From Peribolospora baueri (lineage: Eukaryota > Basidiomycota > Peribolosporomycetes > Peribolosporales > Peribolosporaceae): a stretch of 64,000 nucleotides of DNA. Positions 1 through 10,156 of this stretch are shown in pieces (position 1 is the first letter of the stretch; each line of letters opens with the position of its first letter). The translations under genes were made by a program, and so were the position numbers. The notes beneath the pieces are model-generated. The model saw only the letters and a program-made list of their open reading frames with translations. It did no database searches and was not told the origin of the DNA. The stretch covers positions 124,001-188,000 of the forward strand of contig JAMDHS010000014.1 in NCBI GenBank assembly GCA_029717555.1. Reading direction: 5' to 3'.

Positions 1-208
1 AAAATCGAGAAAATAGGACGGATAGGGATAAAGAGCATGTGTGCGTTGCCGTTGCCCGTGGCGAAGGGCGCGGGGAGGTGTGGAAGGAGTACAGAGGTGT
101 GGATGGGGCAAGATGTAGTGATCGGGACGGGAGGGGAATGGAAGAAAAAACACAAAGCGTGGACTAGGATGCGCAAATAGGGATCTAGGAAGAGCGAATG
201 AAGAAAAT

Positions 209-1608
209 TCATCGACTCTCCTCCGATGGTCCTCGCGGTGAAGCCTGTCCAGCTGCCGGCGCCGGTGCCGGCGCCATCGTGGGGGCGGCAGAAGAGGCGT
301 TCTGTAGATGAAGGAGTTCTCTCAAGACGCGGTTCTCCTCCTCGAGCTTCTCCATCTCGATCATCCACTCCAACGCCTTGTCGCCTCCCCCAGTCGGTCC
401 GATGTCTCCAGCGCCTAAGCCGCCGACTGAAGAGCCTGTCCGCCTGCCAATATAGCCGCCCTGTCCTTCCCTCCGCCACTCCTCGTCCCCAGACTCCGCT
501 TCAGGGTCCTCGCCCTCGAGTGTTCGAAGAGCGTTTCGGACGAGATGAGAGAGGTGGGAAAGAGCGAGAGAGTTGGATGTCGTTTCGGAAAGCGATTGGG
601 CAGCGAGATTGTGCGCTGACGAAGCGAGGAGGGACTCATAGTGCCGGGTGAGGTTAAGTGCATGTTGCTGGGAGGAGTGCTGAGAACGCGAAAATAGAGG
701 GAATACGTCGTCTGAGCCAGAATCGCCTTAGCATCGGCCTCGGGCGACAAATTCGGCCTCACCGACTGCGCTCGGAACTTGTCCATTACAGTCTCGAGTG
801 TATTCTCGTATTCTTTCAAGAGCTGACTCAGTTGCTTGTTCTCATGTTGCAGCGCCTGGTTCTCGAGCACCAGATTTGCGTTCAGTTGTTCGAGCTCTGA
901 CTCGAACTCCTCTGCGTTATGGAAGGAAGCGGAGCACACCATAGGTGAAGTTTGTTAAAGAAAAGGAGGAAGGAAAACGAATGTGGGTGACCATGTCAGC
1001 CCCAGTCCCATTATTTGGACTGATCAAATAGGGACCGCCGTGCGGAGGGCGCCAGCATGGCAAGGGCATAACGCGAGCGACTGACCCTTGGAGACATCCG
1101 TGTTGAACCTCCGCAATGCGTAGCCCGTAGTATTGTGAAAAGCCTGGCCCTGAGCGATACGAGACAAACGGGGGGAGTAAAGAGCGGCGTCAGACTGGAG
1201 CACATATCCTCGCCGCAAAGGACACGTCCACCGACGACCGACCTTGAGGTCGTCAGCTTGGGCCTGCAGCCTGGCGGCCAGCTCGCGATTCTCAGACAGT
1301 TGGGAGGAGAGCTCGACAACGAGCGTCCAGAGACGCTGGATATCGTCGTCGACCACCGTCATGTTGGCCGCCTGTTTGAGTGCTTGTGCGCCGAGGACAA
1401 AGTCGAAACAGGGACGTGGTAGTGGCGGTGATGGAACAACGACGCGGGGTGCCTGCCGCAGCAGTGGACTAGGGTTATCGACGGGCCCTTGGAGTCGTTG
1501 CGGGTCGGTCAGACATTTAAGAGACGACGACGATGACGACGATAACGATGACTTCGACAATGATGACGGCGACGTGGACGACAAGTTGCTCGTGACGAAG
1601 AACGGCAT
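209..1608 (-). CDS. SIKE/FGFR1OP2-like STRIPAK coiled-coil protein
   Basis: Likely a small coiled-coil subunit of the STRIPAK phosphatase-kinase complex, of the SIKE/FGFR1OP2 family (SCI1 in filamentous fungi). Proposed exons are 1243-1608, 763-909 and 209-679, all in phase 0, giving 327 residues. The 83-nt second intron runs from GTGAGG to CTCAG. Exon 2 holds a Glu/Leu/Asn-rich coiled coil ending in [16 protein letters not shown], which matches the family signature (human HQNALELIMSKYREQ). Exon 3 has a second coil with [15 protein letters not shown] close to the C-terminus, as in SIKE, then a Pro/Ala tail. The N-terminal Ser-rich 80 residues are not conserved, so the true start could be the later ATG near 1362. 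The first intron (about 910-1242) has a weak GTCGGT donor and could hide a small exon. Family assignment rests on motif recall. Confidence 0.72.
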
Positions 1609-1948
1609 GGTCGAGATGGGAGTACGTTGATGCTGAACCAGGGCGCTAGGCGATCGGCAGACCTCGACCTCGTTCTCCGTTTCAGCCCTGTCCCATCGGC
1701 TCCCTGTCCGCACCGCCCGTCATAGCATACACTTCTTGTCTCGGCTCCCTCGTCAGAGCTGTTTCAATGCAGCCCTTCCTACAATGATGATGCTTTTACT
1801 TTTTTTATTGCGCATTGCGCATCGTGGGCGAGGCCGGTCTTCTGAAGGAAAGGGCACCAGGTTGGGTCTGAGCCAGGCGCATGTACGCGATTCATCAGAG
1901 TCTTGTTTTACACTGACAGCGCCTTCAGGATGCATGCACCATCATGGC

Positions 1949-1955
1949 TATATAG
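1949..1955 (+). promoter_or_regulatory. TATA box of the secreted protein gene at 2106
   Basis: TATATAG lies about 150 bp upstream of the ATG, in a pyrimidine-rich stretch. Most other genes here lack an obvious TATA box, so its presence before this gene and before the secreted gene at 44344 suggests regulated, strongly inducible expression. Functional status is inference. Confidence 0.5.
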
Positions 1956-2105
1956 TCGGCGTCGTCTCTGGCCTCTGATCCCTTCTTCTCATCCTGCGGC
2001 CTTTAGCTATCTCTCTCGAACTCCCCACGTTCGCTTGCTAGCTGCGCTCTCGCACGTTTCCGTTCGTACAAATCCCTGCACCTCATTTTATCCAACCCTA
2101 CGGCC

Positions 2106-2783
2106 ATGAAGCTCAGCACGACCCTCGTCACCATCGCCCTTGTTGGGCTCTCCTCCACGATCTTCGCGTCTCCCACCCCGGCTTCTGACGACGCCGCAGC
2201 TCTCGAGGTCCGCTGGAAGCATCCCCATAGTATTATCAAGGTAAGTCGCTTACGGGCTAACCATCCATATCAACATCGTTATTAATGGAATTCCTTCGAC
2301 GATCTCTTCGGCGGCTCGCTCGCACACACACACACCAAGGTGATCAGGCCTAAGTCTTGCTTGGCGGGTTTCAAGCGCCTCAAGGCCCGCGGCGGAGAAG
2401 GCGGCTTCCCGCTCGGTTCGGGAAATCAGCAATCCAACCTTTCCGGCAACGAGAACGACAGCGGCAACGATTCCGGCAATGCTAAGCAATGTGCCGAGGC
2501 CTTCGGCGGCTTCGGCGGTAAGGGCGGCAGCGGCTGGAACGTGGCCAAGGGCGTCTCCGACACTCCTTTGCTCGGTCTCTCGTCCGGCTCTGGATCTGCA
2601 ATCGGCGGTAATGGCGGCTGGGGAGGAGCTGGAGGTTTCGGCGGAATTAACCAGAACGAGGGCGGTCTCAACTCCTTTTTCGGTGTCAATAACAAGCGCG
2701 ACGATCTCGACGAGCGCGGCGGCCTCGGTTTCCGCGGCGACATCTGGCGCCGTGGTGGCGGAGGCGACGGGTGGAAGGCTTGA
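2106..2783 (+). CDS. Small secreted glycine-rich protein
   Basis: Unrecognised secreted protein of 192 residues. Exons are 2106-2240 and 2340-2783. The intron starts GTAAGT, has a CTAAC branch-like site and ends in AAG after a CA repeat, so the acceptor is less certain than the donor. The first 20 or so residues (MKLSTTLVTIALVGLSS) form a clear signal peptide with a cut near ASPTPA. The mature protein is rich in Gly, Asn and Ser, has few Cys and holds dibasic NKR and WRRG sites that Kex2 could cleave. Soon after the signal peptide comes RWKH, which parallels RWQH at the same place in the secreted protein at 44344. Probable role is cell wall, matrix or secreted peptide precursor; no enzymatic domain is visible. 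Confidence 0.72.
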
Positions 2784-3164
2784 GTTGACGCCTCTCGCTT
2801 CGGTCTCGGATCATCTGTCCCTTCCCATTTCGGCCGTCCTTCTCCGAGGAGATGGTCTCCACCTTCCCTACCCGGGGCACCTTTCATCTTCCCTTTTGTG
2901 GAAGCTTGACAGATCGCACGTGTAGTTACCGTCCGAGACCCGGTCCGCGTAGAGGGACAATGACTCGCTGGCAAAGGAAGGCTCCAGACATTGCCAGGCG
3001 AACTGGACGGCAACGCAAGCACGTCATGTGGACGCGTAGAGTTGGGCGTGAGGGTCGTTTATTAACGCGTGCGGTTGCTCGTTTACGCGCTAGACGCGCG
3101 TGGCAAGGCTCACCATCGCGCAAGGGTGTTGGTCGGGGCATGGTCGACGATGATGATCCAACCA
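2784..3164. other. Intergenic stretch
   Basis: 3' flank of the secreted protein gene. Open frames here look like shadows and I see no gene or RNA. Confidence 0.4.
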
Positions 3165-3443
3165 ATGTCGAACACCACCATCGCTTCGCTCCCGCCCGAG
3201 CTCGTTGTAGCCATCTTGAGTCACCTGACCACCGCCGAGCTCCTTTCCGTCCTCCTCGTCTCTCGCCAGCTCCATGAGCTCAGCCTGCACCTGCTCTGCC
3301 GCTTCATCAACCCTGACAAAGGCAGTGGCGGCGCTGTCCAAGGTTGGGCACAGGCCCGACAGCGTGAGAGAGATTGTGTCCTTCTTCGACGATCGGCCCG
3401 AGCCGGGAGACGTCCGGCGTGAGTGGCCGCTACTCTCGGATGC
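3165..3443 (+). pseudogene. F-box gene remnant
   Basis: The ATG at 3165 opens a typical F-box: SLPPELVVAILSHLTTAELL followed by VLLVSRQLHELSLHLL. After about residue 48 the protein-like reading continues one frame over (LTKAVAALSKVGH, then FFDDRPEPGD) up to a GTGAGT donor at 3444. The original frame runs to a stop at 3422 as Arg-rich low-quality sequence. So the gene either carries a one-base indel near 3312 or has a base error, and no continuation exons (leucine-rich repeats or similar) are visible before the inverted repeat at 3592. It is best read as the 5' end of a decayed F-box gene. A live short F-box protein of 85 residues is the alternative. Confidence 0.55.
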
Positions 3444-3591
3444 GTGAGTACGATCGGCGACACAGAGCGACTGATCCCAAGGTCGGCGACGAGGTCTACA
3501 TCAATGCCATGAGACGCGTCGGAGCGGACGCCGCTGCGGCAAGCCACTATGCCCTTATCCTTCTTCCATGCTTTTTCACCATCTACGTAAA

Positions 3592-4874
3592 CCTGACCAT
3601 AAGGTCTGGGTCGTCTTTGTCCTTTTCTCGCTCCCTTCCCTGCCTTTCCGGCCACACACATGCCATTCAAGGCCGCCCCGACCCGCCGCCCGAGAGCTCC
3701 GCCGGTTGCATCGCACACCGGCCGAGTGGGAGCGGCTGGAAGAGGGCCGACCGGCGCAGAAGCCACCCCTACCGGGCGCCCCGCCCGTGTCTCGCAAGCC
3801 GTCCCCGACGCATCTACCAACCCTACACACGCAGTGACCCCTCCCCGCAGACTGACCCCCGGCGGCCCCGCCGACACCAGGACGCCAGAGGCTGGCTCAA
3901 CTTGTGGAGACCCCTGACGACCCCAGGTCGGTGGCCACCGCCTTGAAAAACAAGATCTACGGCCCTGCGAAGAAGGCGTTAGACTCCGGGACGTGGGTCG
4001 GCCTTGACGCTGCTACTTGGAGCGACGTTCTGTTCCTGGCCACCCAGGTACTAACGGCGGTCTCGTCGCAGGTGGCGATCGCAGAGAAGGCTCTCGACGC
4101 AGTCGAGGACCCTCGCTAGCCTCGCTCGAGGCCGACGTCCAACAGGTGGAGGGCTCCATCCTGCCTGGGATCGCGCTGCCCGGCCGGCTCGACTTCCCCG
4201 GCGACAAGATCGTACCCGCCGTATGCTCCGCGATCCCGTCGCTCCCCCCTCACGAAGTCCATGGCCACCCCTTCCTCCACCAGCGGGTCGCCGGCCCACG
4301 CGGACCCCCCACGTGGGTCACGCTCACACAACGCCGGCCGGAGTCTCCGGTCTTGACGACCCTTCCTCCACCCACCGTCCGCAATAAGCTGCCATCCGTC
4401 AGGGACGGGGGAGTTGAGCCGGTCAGGTAGCGCGATCCGAGATCGAGGATGGAGCCCTGCACTTGTTGGACGTCGGCCTCAAGCTTCGCAAGGGTAGCGA
4501 GGGTCCTCGACTGTGTGTCAAGGGCCTTCTCCACTGTCGCGACTCGCGTCGAAACTGCCGTCAGCACCTGCGTGGGGACCCGCTTTCCGGAGTCCAACGC
4601 CTGCTTCGCAGGGCCGTAGAGCTTGTTCTTCAGGGCGGATGAGTAAGCCTCTGGCGCCCTGGTGTCGGCGGGATCGTCGGAATGTCAATCTGCGGGGGGG
4701 TGAGGGGTCGCTGCGCGAGCAGGATTGGTAGATGCGTTGGGGACGGTTGGCGGGACATGGGTGGGGCGCCTGGTAGGGGTGGCTTCTACGCCGGTCGGCC
4801 CTCTTCCAGCTGCCCCCGCCCGGAAGGGAGCGACAAAAAAGGCAAAGACGACCCCAGACCTTATGGTCAGAGTT
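3592..4874. repeat. Large imperfect inverted repeat
   Basis: The left arm (about 3592-4198) and the reverse complement of the right arm (about 4874-4402) share long matching blocks. They include the block starting ACCATAAGGTCTGG, one reading GAAGCCACCCCTACC, one reading CGCCGACACCAGG, one reading TACGGCCCTGCGAAG, and GAGGCCGACGTCCAACA. The left arm carries extra segments of roughly 90 and 50 nt, and about 200 nt separate the arms. Both arms, read outward to centre, show the same protein-like stretch: a Pro/Thr-rich region, then LKNK(L/I)YGPAK, then a coiled-coil-like part with LEADVQQV. The family is not recognised; a duplicated host gene piece or a decayed mobile element are both possible, and neither arm looks intact. 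The transcribed pair could fold into a long hairpin. Confidence 0.75.
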
Positions 4875-5087
4875 GAGAAGATGGTGGTCGTCTCCCGTCC
4901 CCAACTCGTCTTTCCGACCTGCCCGAGCTACCGCAGTTCCTTCCTTTTCCCTCGGTGTCCGGCGTTATAGTCCTATTGGTCTGACTTAAGGACCCTAAAC
5001 TGAATCAACCAAGCAATCAATCCACGCTCGCTACGCACGGGAACGACGCCCATGCTCTCTGTCAGTCCCCCGTACTCTTTCGATCCG

Positions 5088-5130
5088 TCTGCCTGTCTGT
5101 GCCTGTCTGCCTGCCTGCCTGTCTGTCTGT
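5088..5130. repeat. CTGT/CTGC microsatellite
   Basis: A run of CTGT and CTGC tetranucleotides with a few irregular bases, in intergenic DNA. Confidence 0.85.
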
Positions 5131-5334
5131 GCGCGCGTGCAATGATACCTTTCCATCTCATGCAAAGATGCCCGGAGCGACCCTCCTAAAGAGGTCGTTG
5201 TTACGCGTTTTGGTTGATATGGCATGAGGATGCGAAGACGCGGCGGAGTGGTTGGGGGCGGGGAGGGGGAATCGTCAAAGGGTAAGGATGCTAGTGTCAC
5301 ATGGATGAGGCGAAGAAGGGATGGGGATGGGAGA

Positions 5335-5362
5335 AGGAAGGAAGGAAAGGAAGGAAGGAAGG
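5335..5362. repeat. GGAA microsatellite
   Basis: Tandem AGGA/GGAA units, purine-only on the + strand. It lies 3' of the DUF221 gene in the same simple-repeat-rich gap. Confidence 0.85.
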
Positions 5363-5615
5363 AGCCGAGGACCGCACTCCTCGACGCATATCTGAAACCA
5401 AACAAACACCCCAGAGAAAGGATGGTCGACGCCAACCGACCAGACCAAACCGAAGGGACCACCGTTCCGAATGGCAAAACCCAAATTCCGAAACCGAAAC
5501 CGAAACCGAGAGAAACACGAGAGAGAGAGGGACGAATGACTTGCGCGCGACGATGTATCCAGATAAGCGAAACCCCGATTGTCCTTGATGAAGAGAAGAA
5601 TGAGAATGACAAAAG

Positions 5616-5663
<48 letters not shown>
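5616..5663. repeat. 48-nt uninterrupted poly(A) tract
   Basis: Forty-eight consecutive A on the + strand, preceded by AAAAG. It lies about 175 bp beyond the stop codon of the minus-strand DUF221 gene. It could be slippage-grown, or the tail of a retroposed sequence to its left; no matching target-site duplication was obvious to me. Confidence 0.9.
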
Positions 5664-5667
<4 letters not shown>

Positions 5668-5837
5668 CAGAGAGGGAGAGATGTCCGTCCGACATGCCCG
5701 CCGACCGATAGACTCGAGGGAAGACATAACGAGTCGAAAGGCAGCAAGCAAGCAGATCAGACGGCCGTCCTGCTCATGCTCCCTTCTATGGAAAAGATTG
5801 GCGCACACGGCAAGGCCCGAGAGAAAGCTAGATCATC

Positions 5838-5963
5838 TCAGCGCCTATACCCGCCCGCGCCGTACCCTCCACCGTACGCGCCCGCTCCGCCCGCTCCGTT
5901 ATACGGTGGCTGACCGCCTTGACCGTAGGCGTAGCCAAACCCGCCTTGTTGACCAGGATACGC

Positions 5964-5994
<31 letters not shown>

Positions 5995-8900
5995 TGCGGT
6001 GGTGGTGGTGGTGGTGGCTGCCGCGGCGGAAGGGCCCGGTTAGGCAGATAGCCGCCGAGCGCAACCTGGCTGTCTACGCTCCCGCCTCTCGAGCCATGGT
6101 ACTCTCCGCCTCCCCCTTGCAGGGGTACGCTACCGCCGGTGCTCTGGCTCCCTGTCCGGACGCGATGGTAGCCGGAGTAAGACGACGGGGGCCCGTTCGA
6201 GTACTGCCTCCCCGGCAGTCCAGGCGGCGGCGGCGGAGGCTGCTGCATTGCAGATTGGAACGAGTGATCCGTTGAGACCGAGCCAGCGCGACTGTACGAG
6301 CCCACCGAGCCAGCGGAGGGCTGTCGAGCTCCCATTCCCGGCCGCTGAGGTGGGGTAGAGTAGCTGGGGGGCGGATACGCGTTCGGGGGGTAGGCGCCGC
6401 CGCCACCATGAGCCTGACTGAGCGTGGTGGTCGTGTCGGGTGTTGGGGTGCGAAGAGGCGTCTGCACGACGGGAGGAGAGGCGGTGTAAGGGGAGGAGTA
6501 GTTGGTCACGTACGAGTCCTGCCGCCTCGCCTGCGGTCGCTCGGCGGCGTACCCGCCGCCCACGCCGGTCATCTCGCCGGACGAGTTCCTCGCCGCCGCC
6601 GCGTACTGTTGCGCCGAGGTCTGATAATCGTCAACACTGCGAGGAACCGGATATGGCATGGGAGGGGTGACGCCGCCTGCCACGCCCACGGGCTGCGAGT
6701 TGTCGAGCAAGTTGACCGTGCTCAGCTGCCCGCCGTCGAAGCGACTCATCTCGAACTCCTCCTCTTTGCCTATCGGGACTGCGCCAGGCCCATTAGCAAG
6801 GTAGTGCTCGTAGGCGGTCTTGCTGAAGTATCCTCCGATGCTCGCGCTGCCGGGGAGGGGCGAGCGTCCGGCGAGGTCAAAGTCCGTGAAGGCGCTGGAA
6901 GCGAGCGAGCGCGCGTCCGAGTCGGTGCGAGGGTCGTACTCGAGGTCGCCTTCCTCGATGGCCGCGATCTTGAGGCCGCCCATGACCTGGTCGGTCGCCA
7001 CCTTGCGTCCGTTGATGTCCTCGGAGCTCGCGTTCTCGAGACGACCGCGGTAGACGCGCGGGAGGAGGTGGCGCACCTTGGCGTGGACCATCGGCGTGAA
7101 GAGCGCCTGATGAAGGGCGGGGTGACCGAAGCGCTTCTGAAGGCGGTTATTCCTAGCGTCGTTGACGTGCACGTGGCTCTGCGCGATCTCCTGAGCGTCG
7201 GGGATGTACCAGAGGAAGCGATCGCTATACGTCTTGTGCAGGTAGATCTTGAATACGATCACGCCGAGCACGGGAGGGATGGCGACGAGAGCGTCGAACC
7301 AGGTCTGGTCGAGGCAGATGGCTACGAAAAAGGGAAGGGGGGCAAAAGTGGAAACGCGGGAAACGTATGGAGGACGGTCAGGAAAGGGACTCGTCTCGAG
7401 GAGGTAGAGTACGGGCGGGGGCGCTCTCACCGAGCACCAAGACGATCTGCATGAACACGATGCAAACGAGCAAGCGGTTCTAACGACGAAATGAAAACCG
7501 AGCCAAGACAAAAAAAAAAGAGTTCGTCAACATCGATCGGCTTAAGGCGCGCGCGGGGCACCAAAAAAGAGAAGACGAAAGAGAAAGAAACAGGCGGGGA
7601 CACGTACTACGACCATCGGCCACAACCTGCCGCCGCTCTCCACCTTGGTCGTGAAAACAAACATGAGCTGATACTTGTAAACGATGGCCGACACGCAGAA
7701 CGCGACGGCGGCGAAGGTGAGGATGAGGGGCGCGAGACAGGCGTAGATGAAGCCGACGGCGGCCATGAAGAGCAAGATGGAGTAGTACACAGCGTACTCA
7801 AAGTCCGGCGGCTTGGTGAACTCGCGGATGTCACGCGGCGTGCGGCCGAACATGATGGTGCGGAACCAGGTATAGAAGAGCTTGATTATTTGGGCCAGGT
7901 CGAAGACGGCAAGGTAGCCACGTAGAGCTAGGGGAGGCGAAGGGTCGTTACGACCGTACCGTCAACCGAAACCGAACGGTCCGAAAGGGCAGAAAGGCCC
8001 CAGGAGCGATGATCACTCACGATACCAAGTCAACCAATAGTTCGATTGTTGGACGTAAGCCGTCTTGATCTGCCCGGGCAGCCAGGAAGCGTAGGTGGAG
8101 AGGATGTCGATAGCAGAAGTGTTGCTGTCCACGAGCTTTTTGATGAACTGATAGCTGCTCAGTCCGACGCCGATGAAGGAAAAGATGAGGAATTGGGAGA
8201 AGACGAGAAAGAAGAAGTACTGTGCCACGACCTTGCGGTCCAGGCCGGTCCTCGTCAGCTCGCCCGAGAACTTGGCGATCCTTCGCATGATGACGGGCTA
8301 AGGGGTGCGAAGGCGGCGGCGAGGGAGGGAAGGGGGAAGGAAGCGAATTGAGCGAGTGATTGAGGGAGTGAAGGAAGGTGGGACGACAACGACGACGACG
8401 ACGATCAGCTCACCAAGAAGTATCCGAACAGGGCAGACACGGTGGGAGGGAGGACACCGCTGGCGGCGGAGAAGCTCCACTGGCTGCTGTTGGACCATCC
8501 GTCAAGAAAAGGAACGAACTGGGACACGGCAGCCAGGTTGGAGAGGACGGAGATGATGAGGAGGGGGACAGTGTTGACGAAGCACACGGCGGCGAGGAGA
8601 AGGCCACCGATGATCTTGGAGCGCATCCTCTCGCCGTCGGACATGTTCAGGTTCTGCCAAATGATGCCCTTGGGCGGCGGCGCGAGCTCGATGCGCGTCC
8701 CTTTGGGGCGTTTGTGCACCAGTCGCTTGGCGACTTGGTGAGCGTAAGGGACGGCGGCGAAGGAGGCGAAGCCGTACGACTCTGGCTGCTTGTCGGCGAT
8801 GCGCTCGCGCGCGCGCTCCACCTCGGCTTCCATGCGGTTGATCTGCGCGGTGTAGTAGTCGATTGCGTCGACCTTGTCGCCGCCGAAGCCGAATTTGGAG

Positions 8901-10156
8901 CCGAGGCTGATCATCGGTCGCTTGGACGGGATCTTGTTGGGATCCTTGAGGTATGTGGTGAGGACTTGCTCCAAATTGCGCACCAGATTCGAGTGTTTCT
9001 CGATGAGCTCGGGCAGGACACCGACCTTGCGGCCGATGTGCACCTCCGTTGTCGGGTACGGCACCTGCAGTTCGGAAAAGACGGTGCCGAGGCCGGAGTC
9101 GGACTGGAGCCGTCGGTCTACGTGGGTGATCATGAGCGTGCGCGAGTGGTGCGACTTTTGGTACTCCTCCGAACGGAACCAGTCCCAACGAAGGCGGACG
9201 ACGGTGCGGTAGTTGAACAAGACTGTCGAGGAGGGAGAGACGAGGACGATAAAAGGTAGATCAACTCAGGCGTCGTTAGCGGTGCGGGCTCCCTTCCGAG
9301 CGGGATAGAGAGGAGCTTTGGCATCCGCACTCACTCAGCGCGAGGCTGACCGCAGTGCCAGCGTAGCTCATCACGACGTGGCCCCACAAGTAACTGCCTT
9401 TGACCTGGGAGATGGTGATCATGCTCAGCCACTGGCGACCGCTGTTGTTTTGGTTGTTGAGGTTGTAGGCGAGGTCGACGGGGATGAGGACGGCGCCCAT
9501 CAGGATGGCGAGCAAAGTGAAAAGGTTGCGCATCATACGCGTGAAGCGGAGGAACACGACGGCGTCGAGGCCGACCATGGGGAGCAGCTGCGCCTCGCGC
9601 GTGTGCACGAGGGGGGGAATCCAGGAGAACAGGCTGTGGCCGATCCTTGGGGGCGCTTTGCCTACTTCTGCGTACTTGTATTTCGGGGCATAGACGACCT
9701 AAAGGAGCGGGAAGCGAAGGGACGATGGATGAGGACAAGGAGGCTGGCGAGCTCGGGAACAGGAATCGGACCGGCGACTCGCCTTGTTGTTCGGAAGAAG
9801 AAAGTTGAACCAGAGGACAGTGACGGCGCCGATGATTGACATGAGTGCCACCTGGATGCCGACAGCCTTGGCGGAGACCTGGGAGTACTTGGCCTAGGAG
9901 GCGTGGAGACGTGGTCGGGGAAGAGAAGCGGGCCGGGTCAGCGACTGGTACGGAAGGGGGCGGACGATCTTATCTGGTATGGGCGCCTATTGCCTTGCCT
10001 TGCCTCGCTTCAAAGACGAACGAACAAAGGGCTGGGAAGGAAAAAGAAGGCAGGGCTTACATTCGCATCTGTGGCCACTGTCTGAATCACCTCGCCGACA
10101 CCCTGGCCATCACGACCGCTGAGCAACCGCACGGCGGCCGCTGAAAAGCGCTCCAT
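5838..10156 (-). CDS. CSC1/DUF221-like stress-gated cation channel (Rsn1/Phm7 type)
   Basis: Predicted osmosensitive, calcium-permeable channel of the CSC1/TMEM63 (DUF221) family, in the plasma or an internal membrane. Exons (high to low): 10061-10156, 9783-9893, 9335-9698, 8414-9222, 8021-8297, 7608-7927, 7431-7479, 5838-7321; phase is kept throughout, 1169 residues. The N-terminal helix GIQVALMSIIGAVTVLW precedes VVYAPKYKYAEVG. A cytosolic 10TM-domain loop follows (SRTLMITHVD to PPKGIIWQNL), then the family hallmark LPVIMRRIAKFSG, the membrane bundle and MVVNRLLVC. The C-terminal 350 residues are disordered, Pro/Gln/Gly-rich and end in a Pro run plus about 11 Gln. The second intron has a GC donor (AAG/GCGAGT). 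In-frame exons at 10157-10189 and 10233-10313 may extend the N-terminus, so the start is uncertain. Core assignment is firm. Confidence 0.93.
5964..5997 (-). repeat. CAG repeat encoding polyglutamine
   Basis: CTG units on the + strand (one TTG variant) encode about 11 Gln, right after a Pro run, in the C-terminal tail of the DUF221 channel. Length polymorphism between strains is likely. Confidence 0.88.

Noticed and set aside
4250-4597. Stand-alone gene on the minus strand
   Set aside because: It is part of the right arm of the inverted repeat and has no start context or complete domain.
6408-7454. 348-codon + strand open frame
   Set aside because: Antisense to the last DUF221 exon; Arg/Gly/Val-rich shadow caused by GC-rich codon bias.
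8378-9259. 293-codon + strand open frame
   Set aside because: Antisense to the DUF221 exon at 8414-9222 whose splicing and protein motifs are clear.
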